A stretch of DNA of 64,000 bases from an uncultured Rhodospirillaceae bacterium (GTDB lineage Bacteria; Pseudomonadota; Alphaproteobacteria; Azospirillales; Azospirillaceae). The translations under genes were made by a program, and so were the position numbers. The notes under the pieces were generated by a model. It worked only from the letters and a program-made list of their open reading frames with translations, had not been told where the DNA came from and searched no databases. This document shows, piece by piece, positions 8,460-17,600 of this stretch (within the stretch, counting starts at the first letter, position 1; each line of letters begins with the position of its first letter). The DNA is taken from positions 1 through 64,000 of the forward strand of contig CALBDS010000059.1 in the NCBI GenBank assembly GCA_937927415.1, written 5' to 3'.

Positions 8460-8554
8460 GTTCTTAAAAGAAAGCCCTTCCGGCGAAGCGCCGGAAGGGA
8501 GGTGTTTCGTACTACATCTGCGATTGAAGAGAGAAGGAGAGGAGGTCATCTCTC
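8460..8554 (-). ncRNA. Candidate FNR-controlled small RNA upstream of ubiT
   Basis: The elements line up for a short independent transcript on the minus strand. These are an FNR-type box centred at 8596.5, a TACAAT -10 at 8567-8562, an implied start near 8554, and an 11-bp perfect stem with AAG loop (8475-8499) followed by a CTTTCTTTT tail. The predicted RNA is about 95 nt. Its 5' part is pyrimidine-rich with CCTCC at about 8543 and again at about 8503. Such anti-Shine-Dalgarno motifs are typical of many alphaproteobacterial sRNAs. An alternative is a 5' leader of ubiTUV with a transcription attenuator. A weak in-frame ATG near 8549 would be almost leaderless and is not called as a gene. Confidence 0.55.
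8465..8499 (-). terminator. Rho-independent terminator (sRNA end or attenuator)
   Basis: An 11-bp GC-rich perfect stem (CCCTTCCGGCG / CGCCGGAAGGG, 8475-8499) with a 3-base loop. On the minus strand it is followed by CTTTCTTTTAAG. It lies between the FNR-type promoter and ubiT. It could also end read-through from the chemoreceptor gene that stops at 8641. Confidence 0.75.
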
Positions 8555-8561
8555 GACACGG

Positions 8562-8603
8562 ATTGTAAGCGTGAGCCTGACGCTATGACTTGATCGTGGT
8601 CAA
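8562..8603 (-). promoter_or_regulatory. FNR-type class II promoter upstream of the sRNA/ubiT
   Basis: The box TTGAT-CGTG-GTCAA (8590-8603) and, on the minus strand, a TACAAT -10 (8567-8562) are spaced so that the box is centred about 41.5 bases before the implied start. This is the classic class II FNR architecture. Regulation by oxygen or NO would match the anaerobic role of UbiTUV. Confidence 0.8.
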
Positions 8604-8640
8604 GGGTGGAGATTTTTCTTCGATTTTCTTATGAATATTT

Positions 8641-10701
8641 TCAGGCCGCCCGCACCCCATCGAGGAAGGCGGTCACCTCCCGCTGCAACGACGCCGCTTC
8701 GCGGGCCAGGGAAGCCGAGGCTTCCCGCACCCGCAGCGCCGCACCGCCGGTATCCGCCGTCGCCTGCGACACGTGGGAGATGTTGCCCGACACCGTGCGG
8801 CTTTCCCCGGCGGCGCGGTCGATGTTGCGGCTGATGTCGCGGGTGGCGGCCCCCTGTTCCTCGACGGCGGCGGCGATGGCGCCGGCAATGTCGTCGATGC
8901 GGGCGATGGTGCGGGCGATGGCGCGGATTTCCTCCACGCTGGCCTGGGTGGCGTCCTGGATGCCGGCAATCTGGCGGGCGATGTCGTCGGTGGCGCGGGC
9001 GGTCTGGGCGGCCAGCCCCTTGACCTCGCCGGCCACCACGGCGAAGCCCTTGCCGGCATCCCCGGCGCGGGCGGCTTCGATGGTGGCGTTCAGCGCCAGC
9101 AGGTTGGTCTGTTCGGCGATGTGGGTGATGAGATCGACCACCGTGCCGATGCTCTGGGCCGAGGCCTGCAGGCCGCTGATCAGGCCGTCGGCGCGGGCCG
9201 ACTGGTCCACCGCCTCGCGGGAGATATCCTTGGACCGGGCCACCTGCCGGCTGATTTCCTGGATGGAGCCGCTCAATTGCCGGGTGGCGCAGGCCACCGC
9301 CTGCACGTTGGACACCGCTGCTTCGGCGGCCCCGGCGGCGGCGCTCACCTGCTCGGTCGCGCCGGCGGCGTTGAGCGCCAGGGTCTCGGCAGTCTGGCCC
9401 AGTTCGGTGACCGCCGCCCCGACCACCCCCAGCATCCCCGACACCGTGGCGTCGAAGGCGCCGGTCAGACGCTCCAGATCCAGACGCCGCCGTTCCTTGG
9501 CCTCCATCGCCTCCCGCTGCGTGTCCTGCAGGGAATCGGCCTGGGCCTTGTTGCGTTTGAACACCTCGACGGCGGCGGCCATGCGGCCGATTTCGTCCCG
9601 CCGCCCCAGATCGGTCACCGCCACCGTCGCATCGCCCTGGGCCAGGCGGGTCATGACCCCGGTCAGCCGCACCACCGGCTGGGCGATCCCATGGGCCACC
9701 ACCAGGGCGATGACCACGGTGGCGCCCAGTCCGGCCACCACCGCCGCCACCTGAACCGCCAAGGCCAGTGCTGCGGCATCGATGATGGCGGCGGCCAGAT
9801 CGGACAGGTTGGATGCGAGATGGTCTTCCACCGTCTTCATCCGGTCGATGCGCTGGGACGCGGTGGCGAACCAGACGTCTGGGGTCAGGGCGTGCGGCTC
9901 GCCTTGCAGGCTGGCGGCGATCAGACGCGCCCGCGCGGTTTCGACGGGGCCGTTCACGGCGTCGGTCAGAACCCGGTCGGCGTCTTCGGCCATGCCGGGA
10001 CCGGCCAGCCAGTGGAATTGCCGCAGCAGCGTGTCCTGGGCGGCGGACAGGGCGATGAAGCGCCGCACCTCGTCGGGCGACAGGCGGCCGCGGGCGATGG
10101 CGGCGGCCCCCAAGGCCCGTTCCAGCCCGGCGCTTTCCTTGGCCTGGATCAGCGCCAGATAGGCCTGCGCCTGCCCCGACACCTGGGCGTCGCGGGTCAG
10201 CACGGCCATGCGCCCCACGGTGCGCAGCAGACCGCCGATGGCGGTGCTGTAGGTGGCCTGCACCTCCGGCACGGTGGCTTTCAGCGTCCCGGCGGCATCC
10301 CGCAGGGCCAGCGCCTTTGCCACCTCGGCACGGCTTTCGGCCATGGTTCCGGCCAGAAGACGGCTCTCTCCGCCGTCGGGGGGCAGCCCGCCCAGCAACT
10401 GGTCGAAGCGGGTGATCTGGGTGTCGGTTTCCTGGATATGGCCGTCACGCTCGCGCCCGAAACGGCTGCCCTGGCTGGACAGGTAGAGGATGGTGGCGCC
10501 GCGTTCCCGCTGCAGGCTGTGGATGAGATCGCCGATGATCCCCGCCGTGCGGGCGACGGTGGCCAGGGCGCGCGTCTGGGTCAGCACCTCGTACCGTTCC
10601 CAGACCACATACCCGGAAAAGGCCATCAGCCCCAGCAGGGGAAACAGGAATCCCAAAGCGATGCGCCGGCCAATGGCGATGTCGTTGAGCCGGATCGGCA
10701 T
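8641..10701 (-). CDS. Methyl-accepting chemotaxis protein with NIT (nitrate/nitrite-sensing) domain
   Basis: A 686-aa chemoreceptor. The frame is open to 11445, but the real start is the ATG at 10701 (MPIRLNDIAIGRR) with AAGGAG upstream. The order is: TM1 at about 14-33; a periplasmic helical domain to about residue 310 with the NIT hallmark SLQRERGATILYLSS; TM2; a HAMP domain; and a signalling domain with the highly conserved hairpin tip (IAEQTNLLALNATIEAARAG). NIT domains sense nitrate or nitrite in characterised proteins. The position next to nar and nor suggests swimming toward nitrogen-oxide acceptors; the ligand is inferred. Nothing in the sequence shows a C-terminal CheR-docking pentapeptide. 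Confidence 0.88.
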   Translation of the reverse strand: MPIRLNDIAIGRRIALGFLFPLLGLMAFSGYVVWERYEVLTQTRALATVARTAGIIGDLIHSLQRERGATILYLSSQGSRFGRERDGHIQETDTQITRFDQLLGGLPPDGGESRLLAGTMAESRAEVAKALALRDAAGTLKATVPEVQATYSTAIGGLLRTVGRMAVLTRDAQVSGQAQAYLALIQAKESAGLERALGAAAIARGRLSPDEVRRFIALSAAQDTLLRQFHWLAGPGMAEDADRVLTDAVNGPVETARARLIAASLQGEPHALTPDVWFATASQRIDRMKTVEDHLASNLSDLAAAIIDAAALALAVQVAAVVAGLGATVVIALVVAHGIAQPVVRLTGVMTRLAQGDATVAVTDLGRRDEIGRMAAAVEVFKRNKAQADSLQDTQREAMEAKERRRLDLERLTGAFDATVSGMLGVVGAAVTELGQTAETLALNAAGATEQVSAAAGAAEAAVSNVQAVACATRQLSGSIQEISRQVARSKDISREAVDQSARADGLISGLQASAQSIGTVVDLITHIAEQTNLLALNATIEAARAGDAGKGFAVVAGEVKGLAAQTARATDDIARQIAGIQDATQASVEEIRAIARTIARIDDIAGAIAAAVEEQGAATRDISRNIDRAAGESRTVSGNISHVSQATADTGGAALRVREASASLAREAASLQREVTAFLDGVRAA

Positions 10702-10764
10702 AACCGCACTCCTTGCGGCGGAGCGCGGGGACGCGGCCCCGCACCCTGCCGCTGTTTTCTTATG

Positions 10765-10862
10765 CCAGGGCCGGAACGTTCTGACGTTCCGGCCCTGGTA
10801 TCGGCCGCGACTGCGGCCGCGCGGGCCTATGCCCGCGAAGCCAAGGTCCACGGATGTGGACC
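10765..10862. repeat. Four tandem stem-loops, each with a 4-nt loop
   Basis: Four perfect inverted repeats follow one another: 10765-10798 (15-bp arms, loop TCTG), 10803-10818 (6 bp, GACT), 10820-10837 (7 bp, CTAT) and 10845-10862 (7 bp, GGAT). They occupy the gap between the nar operon 3' end and the chemoreceptor start. No coding potential is seen. They may be a structured 3' or 5' RNA, a REP-like repeat cluster or a protein-binding array; sequence alone cannot decide. Confidence 0.6.
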
Positions 10863-10881
10863 GCCCGGCGTTTGAGGGGCC

Positions 10882-10911
10882 GAAAAAAGCCGACCAGAGG
10901 TCGGAGCTTTT
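10882..10911 (-). terminator. Terminator of the nar operon
   Basis: On the minus strand, CCGACC-TCT-GGTCGG is followed by CTTTTTT. An A-run before the stem can pair with the T-run. It sits 12 bases past the ppiC stop, so it is a good candidate for the end of narK1K2GHJI-ppiC. Confidence 0.75.
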
Positions 10912-10922
10912 CGGCAATGATA

Positions 10923-11696
10923 TTACTGAACCAGCGGCGAGGTGGCGCCGCCGAGGTCGATGCCGTCGATCCGGGCCTGCCCCACCAGCAGGGCGATGTA
11001 CTGGTGCACCGCCCGCTGCCACGACGCCTGTCGCAGATGGGCGGCGATGGTGCCCTGCACCGCCTCGAAGGGCAGGGGACGCCCGAACTCCCGGCGGTCG
11101 AGCCGCAGCACGTGATAGCCGTAGGGCGATGGGACCGGCACCGGGCACAGGGTCCCCGGCATCAGGTTGTAGAAGAACGTTTCCAGTTCCGGCGCCGTCT
11201 GCCCCCGCGTCACCTGTCCCAGATTGCCGCCCAGCGCCCCGGACGGGCAGGCCGACAGGGTGCGGGCCAGTTCGGCGAACCGTTCCGGCTCGGCGGTCAG
11301 GACGCGGATGGCGTCCAGCGCCTTCTGCCGGGCGTCCTGGCGGGCGGCTTCGTCGTCGGGGCGGGCGGGGAAGAGGATGTGGCACGCCTCGAAGATGTCC
11401 GGGCTGCGGAAGCGGTCCGGGTTGTTGGCGTAATAGCGGCGGCAAGTGTCCTCGTCCGGGTCGGGCAGGGTGATGGCCCGGCTGAGGACGGCCTGGATGG
11501 CGGCTTCCTCATCCGCGTCATCCTCCGCTTCTTCTGCCGCGTCCGTCCGCCCGGCTTCGGCCAGCAGCAGGTGCCGGACGACCAGCGCACGGGCCGCCGC
11601 GAACCGGGCCTCTTCCAGGGTGGGGGCCGGGTGATACTGGACCTCCCGGTCGATGGCGCTGCTGCTGATGGCGGCACCGTTCACGCTGATCGTCAT
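10923..11696 (-). CDS. Parvulin-type (NifM-like) peptidyl-prolyl isomerase of the nar operon
   Basis: A 257-aa protein with an acidic helical N-terminal half and a rotamase (PpiC) domain from about residue 105: FEACHILFPAR, FAELARTLSACPSG, GGNLGQVTRGQTAPELE, SPYGYHVLRLDRRE. There is no signal peptide, so it should act in the cytoplasm. Genes of this type often end narGHJI operons in alpha- and gammaproteobacteria. A role in folding or maturing the nitrate reductase is the usual proposal but is inferred here. The start at 11696 is 34 bases after narI. Confidence 0.88.
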   Translation of the reverse strand: MTISVNGAAISSSAIDREVQYHPAPTLEEARFAAARALVVRHLLLAEAGRTDAAEEAEDDADEEAAIQAVLSRAITLPDPDEDTCRRYYANNPDRFRSPDIFEACHILFPARPDDEAARQDARQKALDAIRVLTAEPERFAELARTLSACPSGALGGNLGQVTRGQTAPELETFFYNLMPGTLCPVPVPSPYGYHVLRLDRREFGRPLPFEAVQGTIAAHLRQASWQRAVHQYIALLVGQARIDGIDLGGATSPLVQ

Positions 11697-11730
11697 GACA
11701 CGCTCCTGAATGACCGATGGTGGGGGCGGC

Positions 11731-12420
11731 TCAGCCGTGGCGGAAGCGGGTGCGCACCACCTGATAGCGCCGGCCCAGATACCAGATCGGGGCGGACCAG
11801 ATGTGCACCAGCCGCGAGAAGGGGAAGAGCAGGACCATCACCATGCCCAGCACCAGATGCAGCTTGTAGACCAGACCCACGTCGGCGACGGCCTCGGCCG
11901 CACCGCTGCGGAAGGTGACGATCCGCTGCGCCCAATCGGCCAGGGCCAGCATGGTGCCGCCGTCGGAATGGGCGATGGACGCCGGGATGGTGGCCAGACC
12001 CAGCACCAGCTGCACCCACAGCACGCCCAGGATCACCAGATCCATCGGGCTTGAGGTCTTGCGGATGCGCGCGTCGGTCAGGCGGCGGTGCAGCAGCAGC
12101 GTCAGCCCGATGAAGCAGACGGTGCCGAACACCGACCCGGCGATGATCGCCACCCACTGCTTGGCCCCCACCGACAGGCCGAAGGCGTGATAGACCTCCG
12201 GCGGGGTCAGCAGGCCGAAGAAATGGCCCATGAACAGCAGCAGAATGCCGACGTGGAACAGGTTGGATCCAAGCTGCAGCGACTGTTTGCGCAGCATCTG
12301 GCTGGACCCGGACCGCCATGTGTACTGTTCGCGGTCGAAGCGGAGCAGGCTGCCCGCCAGAAACACGGTCAGCGCCACATAGGGGGCGTAACCGAACAGA
12401 AGGGTGTGAAGATAGGACAT
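11731..12420 (-). CDS. narI: NarI, nitrate reductase gamma subunit (cytochrome b)
   Basis: A 229-aa membrane protein with five hydrophobic segments. It anchors NarGH and takes electrons from ubiquinol. The heme b ligands are visible: H56 and H66 (LFHVGILLLFMGH) and H188 and H206 (KLHLVLG, LVHIWSAP). The first pair has the same numbering as E. coli NarI and the second pair is offset by one. Length is normal. It follows narJ by 27 bases. Confidence 0.97.
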   Translation of the reverse strand: MSYLHTLLFGYAPYVALTVFLAGSLLRFDREQYTWRSGSSQMLRKQSLQLGSNLFHVGILLLFMGHFFGLLTPPEVYHAFGLSVGAKQWVAIIAGSVFGTVCFIGLTLLLHRRLTDARIRKTSSPMDLVILGVLWVQLVLGLATIPASIAHSDGGTMLALADWAQRIVTFRSGAAEAVADVGLVYKLHLVLGMVMVLLFPFSRLVHIWSAPIWYLGRRYQVVRTRFRHG

Positions 12421-12447
12421 GGGGAACGTCTCCCGTGTGCCGCGGCG

Positions 12448-13125
12448 TCAGGCCTGCGGGGGTTGAACCAGGGGGCAGGCCCCCGCCAGGGCATCACCGG
12501 CGCCGAAGGCGACCGATGCCTCCTCCCAGATGCGGTCCATGGCTTCCAGATCGTCGGCGTCGTCGTCCTCGCCTTCGGCCTTGATGTGGGCGGCCACCGC
12601 CGTGGCGTCGGCGGGGGCGCCGGTCAACTCGGCCAGGGCGGCCAGCACGCCGGCATACGGGCTGGCGCGCTCCTCCAGCCGGACGCACAGGGCATCCAGC
12701 ACCACCCGCGCTTCGCCCAGGATCTCCCGCGCCGTGGTTTCCGGCACCTGCGACAGGAACTCGCACAGCATGGGCAGGAAGTCGGGCAACTCGCGGCTGT
12801 CGATCTCGAAGCCGTAGCTGCGGTAGATCTCGCGCAGCGTGACCATGGCGGGGCCGCGTTCGCGGGATTCGCCGTGGACATGCTCGTAGAGATGCAGCGA
12901 CAGGGTGCGGCTGCGGTCGAAAAGCTGGATGTAGCGTTCCTGCAGATCGTACAGGTCGGCGTCGCCGAAGGTGCGGGCCAAAGCCCGCACCTGTTCCACC
13001 ACCGGCCGGCTCACCAGACCTTCGCCGGAAATGACCTGAAGGATGTCGTCGCGGGCGGCCACCAGATCCGCGTCGGGATAGGTCAGCAGCATCCCCAGCG
13101 CCTTGAAGGTGTCGCAGCGTTTCAT
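12448..13125 (-). CDS. narJ: NarJ, nitrate reductase assembly chaperone
   Basis: A 225-aa, all-helical TorD/NarJ-family chaperone. It binds apo-NarG and helps insert the molybdenum cofactor before membrane attachment. Typical stretches are LGMLLTYPDADL, YIQLFDRSRTLSLHLYEHVHGESRERGPAM and LPDFLPMLCEFLSQ. An ATG at 13149 overlaps the narH stop, but the ATG at 13125 has GGAGG seven bases upstream and is the likely start. The C-terminus is acidic (EGEDDDADDLEAMDR). Confidence 0.95.
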   Translation of the reverse strand: MKRCDTFKALGMLLTYPDADLVAARDDILQVISGEGLVSRPVVEQVRALARTFGDADLYDLQERYIQLFDRSRTLSLHLYEHVHGESRERGPAMVTLREIYRSYGFEIDSRELPDFLPMLCEFLSQVPETTAREILGEARVVLDALCVRLEERASPYAGVLAALAELTGAPADATAVAAHIKAEGEDDDADDLEAMDRIWEEASVAFGAGDALAGACPLVQPPQA

Positions 13126-13145
13126 GTCACGCCCTCCGGTGCCGT

Positions 13146-14663
13146 TCATTTCGCGCCCTCCGGTGCTTTGGTCTTCTTCGCCCCGAACAGTCCGACCGGC
13201 GTCACGCCATCGGCGCAGCCGTTGCCGAAGCTGAAACCGCAGTTGCCGCGCAGGTCGAAGGTGTTTTCGGCGTATTCGCGGTGCGTCGTCGGGATGACGA
13301 AGCGGTCCTCGTAATTGGCAATCGCCATCAGGCTGTACATTTCCTCCACCTGATGGGCCGTCAGCCCGGCGGCGCGCAGCACATCCTTGTTCAGCGTGCC
13401 GTCCACATGGCGACCGCGCTGGTAGACGCGCATGGCGAACATGCGGGTCAGCGCGTCGCGCACCGGCTGTTCGTCGCCCGCCGTCAGCAGGTTGGCGAGG
13501 TACTTGACCGGGATGCGCAGGGAGTCGAGATCGGGCAGCCCGTCCTTGAAGCCGATGTGCCCCTGTTCGGCGGCACCCTGGATCGGGGACAGCGGCGGGA
13601 TGTACCACACCATCGGCAGCGTGCGGTATTCGGGGTGGAGCGGCAGCGCCACCTTCCATTCCATGGCCATCTTCCAGATGGGCGAATGGCGGGCGGCCTC
13701 CAGCCACGCTTCCGGCACGCCGTCCTTGCGGGCCTGCTCGATGACGCCGGGATCCTTGGGATCCAGGAAGATGTCGAGCTGCGATTTGTAAAGGTTGCGC
13801 TCGTCGGTGACGCTGGCCGCCGTCTCGATGCGGTCGGCGTCGTACAGCACCACCCCCAGATAGCGGATGCGCCCGACGCAGGTTTCCGAGCACACGGTGG
13901 GCTGGCCCACCTCGATGCGCGGGAAGCAGAAGGTGCACTTCTCCGCCTTGCCCGACTGCCAGTTGTAATAAATCTTCTTGTAGGGGCAGCCGGACACGCA
14001 CATGCGCCAGCCGCGGCACTTGTCCTGATCGACCAGGACGATGCCGTCCTCCTCGCGCTTGTAGATGGAGCCGGAGGGGCAGGAGGCCACGCACGCCGGA
14101 TTGAGGCAATGCTCGCACAGGCGCGGCAGGTACATCATGAAGGTGTTTTCGAACTGGCCGTAGATTTCCTTCTGGATGCCGTCGAAATTCTTGTCCTTGG
14201 ACCGTTTTTCGAACTCACCGCCCAGGATTTCTTCCCAGTTCGGCCCCCAGTTGATCTTGTCCATTTTCTCGCCGGTGATCAGCGAGACGGGGCGCGCCGT
14301 CGGCATGGTCTTGCCTTCCGGTGCGGTCTGGAGGTTCTGGTAGTCGAAGGTGAAGGGTTCGTAATAGTCGTCGATTTCCGGCAGGTCGGGGTTGGCGAAG
14401 ATGTTCGCCAGCACCCGCCACTTGCCGCCGATGCGCGGCTCCAGCTTGCCGTCGCCGTTACGGACCCAGCCGCCCTTCCATTTGTCCTGATTCTCCCATT
14501 CCTTGGGATAGCCGACGCCGGGCTTGGTTTCGACGTTGTTGAACCAGGCGTATTCAACGCCTTCGCGTGAGGTCCAGACGTTCTTGCAGGTCACCGAACA
14601 GGTGTGGCAGCCGATGCATTTGTCCAGGTTCAGGACCATCGCGATCTGCGCGCGGATCTTCAT
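13146..14663 (-). CDS. narH: NarH, nitrate reductase beta subunit (iron-sulfur)
   Basis: A 505-aa four-cluster ferredoxin-like subunit that carries electrons from NarI to NarG. The first cluster motif is CIGCHTCSVTCKNVW (C16, C19, C22, C26). Later groups are CEHCLNPACVASCP, CRGWRMCVSGCP (Trp in place of a Cys gives the 3Fe-4S cluster, as in E. coli) and CTFCFPR...CSETCVGR. Length is close to the usual 510 aa. No Tat signal is present, as expected for a NarG-facing cytoplasmic subunit. Confidence 0.98.
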   Translation of the reverse strand: MKIRAQIAMVLNLDKCIGCHTCSVTCKNVWTSREGVEYAWFNNVETKPGVGYPKEWENQDKWKGGWVRNGDGKLEPRIGGKWRVLANIFANPDLPEIDDYYEPFTFDYQNLQTAPEGKTMPTARPVSLITGEKMDKINWGPNWEEILGGEFEKRSKDKNFDGIQKEIYGQFENTFMMYLPRLCEHCLNPACVASCPSGSIYKREEDGIVLVDQDKCRGWRMCVSGCPYKKIYYNWQSGKAEKCTFCFPRIEVGQPTVCSETCVGRIRYLGVVLYDADRIETAASVTDERNLYKSQLDIFLDPKDPGVIEQARKDGVPEAWLEAARHSPIWKMAMEWKVALPLHPEYRTLPMVWYIPPLSPIQGAAEQGHIGFKDGLPDLDSLRIPVKYLANLLTAGDEQPVRDALTRMFAMRVYQRGRHVDGTLNKDVLRAAGLTAHQVEEMYSLMAIANYEDRFVIPTTHREYAENTFDLRGNCGFSFGNGCADGVTPVGLFGAKKTKAPEGAK

Positions 14664-14697
14664 GGGAATGTGCTCCTTGGTCTCGCGGTGGCCGCTG

Positions 14698-17600
14698 TTA
14701 TTCCGCTGCCTGGATGGGCTGGACCGGGGATCCGTCCATCCAGTCCACCTGGGTCATCTTGCGGACGATGACGAACTCGTCGCGGTTGGCCCCGACGGTG
14801 CCGTAATAGTTGAAGCCGTAGGATTGCTGGGCGTAGCCGCCGATCATGTGCGTCGGCTTGGTCACCGTGCGGGTGACCGAATTGTGGATGCCGCCGCGGT
14901 GGCCGGTGGTCTTGGCGCCGGGGGTGTTCACGATCTTTTCCTGGGCGTGGTACATCATGCACATGCCCGACGGCACGCGCTGGGACACCACGGCGCGGCA
15001 GGCGATGGCGCCGTTGACGTTGTAGACCTCGATCCAGTCGTTGTCGGCGATGCCGGCCTTCTTGGCATCCACCTCGGCGATCCACACGATGGGGCCGCCG
15101 CGCGACAGGGTGAGCATCAGCAGGTTGTCGGTGTAGGTGGAGTGGATGCCCCATTTCTGATGCGGGGTGATCCAGTTCAGCACCAGCTGCGGCTGGCCGT
15201 CGTCCTTTGCGTTGATGACCGGCTTGATGGTCTTCAGATCGACCGGCGGGCGGTAGACGCAGAAGCCCTCCCCGAACGCCCGCATCCACGGGTGATCCTG
15301 GTAAAGCTGCTGACGGCCGGTCAGGGTGCGCCACGGGATCAGTTCATGGACGTTGGTGTAGCAGGCGTTGTAGCTGACCTTCTCGCTTTCCAGCCCCGAC
15401 CAGATGGGGGACGAGATGATCTTGCGCGGCTGGGCCACCACGTCGCGGAAGCGGATCTTGTCGTCCTCGCGCGGGATGGCGAGGTGGGTGTGGTCGAGGC
15501 CGGTGGCCTTGCCCAGCGATTCCCACGCCTTGACCGCCACATGGCCGTTGGTTTCCGGCGCCAGGGTCAGGATGACTTCCGCGGCGTGGATGTCGGTGTC
15601 GATGCGGGGCAGGCCCTGGCTCGGACCTTCCTCGGTGACGACCCCGTTCAACTCCTTCAGGAATTCGATTTCATCATCGGTCTTCCACCCCATGCCCTTG
15701 CCGCCGTTGCCGAGCGTGGACATCAGCGGCCCGAGCGAGGTGAACCGCTTGTAGGTGTTGGGATAGTCGCGCTCGACCACCACCATGCCGGGCATGGTCT
15801 TGCCGGGGATGGGATCGATCTCGCCCTTCTTCCAGTCCTTCACGTCCAGCGCCTGGCCCAGTTCGCCCGGCGTGTCGTGCATCAGCGGCACCAGCACCAC
15901 ATCCTTTTCCACGCCCAGATGGCCGGGCACGACGTCGGAGAACTTCTTGGCGATGCCCTTGAAGATCTCCCAGTCCGACCGCGCTTCCCACGCCGGATCG
16001 ACGGCGGCGGTCAGCGGGTGGATGAAGGGGTGCATGTCGGAGGTGTTGAGGTCGTTCTTCTCGTACCACGTGGCCGTCGGCAGAACGATGTCGGAATAGA
16101 CGCAGGTGGTGGACATGCGGAAGTCGATGGTGACCAGCAGGTCCAGCTTTCCCGCAGGCGCATCGTCGCGCCACACCACTTCGGTGGGCTTGGCCTCGCC
16201 CTCCTGGCCCAGGTCCTTGCCCATCACGCCGTTGTGGGTGCCCAGCAGGTGCTTGAGGAAATACTCGTGCCCCTTGCCCGACGACCCCAGCAGGTTGGAA
16301 CGCCAGACGAACAGGTTGCGCGGGTAGTTCTTGGGGTTGTCCGGATCCTCGCACGACAGCCGCAGCGAGCCGTCCTTCAGCCCCTGGACCGTGTGGTCCT
16401 TGACATCGGCGCCGGCCTTGGCGGCATCGCGGGTGAGCTGGAGCGGGTTGGTTTCCAACTGCGGCGAGGAGGGGAGCCAGCCCATCCGCTCGGCCCGCAC
16501 GTTGTAGTCGATCAGGCTGCCGCCGTATTCGTTGGCGTCGGCCAGCGGCGACAGGATTTCGGCCACCGACAGCTTTTCATACCGCCACTGGTCGGTGTGG
16601 GCGTAGAAATAGGAGGTGCCGTTCATCTGCCGCGACGGGCGCACCCAATCCAGGCCGAAGGCCAGCGGCGTCCACCCCGATTGCGGGCGCAGCTTTTCCT
16701 GGCCCACGTAATGGGACCAGCCGCCGCCCGACTGGCCGATGCAGCCGCACATCACCAGCAGATTGATGATGCCGCGGTAGTTCATATCCATGTGGTACCA
16801 GTGATTGAGGGCGGCCCCCAAAATCACCATGGACTTGCCGCGGGTCTTGTCGGCGTTGTCGGCGAACTCGCGGGCGGTGGTGATGACCAGATCCCGCTTG
16901 ACGCCGGTGATCCGCTCCTGCCACGCGGGCGTGTAGGGCTGGTCGTCGTCGTAGGACGCGGCGACGTTGCCGCCGCCCAGGCCGCGGTCGATGCCGTAGT
17001 TGGCCATGAACAGGTCGTAGACGCTGGCCACCAGCACCTCGCCCTCGGCGGTGTCCAGCCGCTTGACCGGCACGTTGCGCACCAGCACGGAGTCATGGTC
17101 GGTGCCGGTGAAGTGGTCGTGCTTGCGGTTGCCGAAATAGGGGAAGGCGACGCCGGCCACATCGTCGCGGATGTCGATCAGCGACAGGGCCAGATCGGTG
17201 CCGTTGCCGGCGTGGTCCTTTTCCTCCAGGTTCCATTTGCCCTGTTCACCCCAGCGGAAGCCGACGGAGCCGGCGGGCACCACCACCTTGCCGGTCGTCT
17301 CGTCGATGGCGACCGTCTTCCAGTCGGGGTTGTTGTCCTGGCCCAGCTTGTCGGCGAAGTCGGACGCGCGCACGAAGCGGTCGGGCACCAGATTGTCGCC
17401 CTGCCGCTTCAGCTTCACCAGGAACGGCATGTCGGTGTACTGGCGGCAATAGTCGCGGAAGTACGCCGATTTGCCCGACAGGTGGAATTCCTTCAGCACC
17501 ACATGGCCCATGGCCATGGCCAGCGCCGCATCGGTGCCCTGCTTGGGGTTCAGCCACAGGTCGGCGAACTTGGACGCTTCGGAATAGTCGGGCGTGACCA

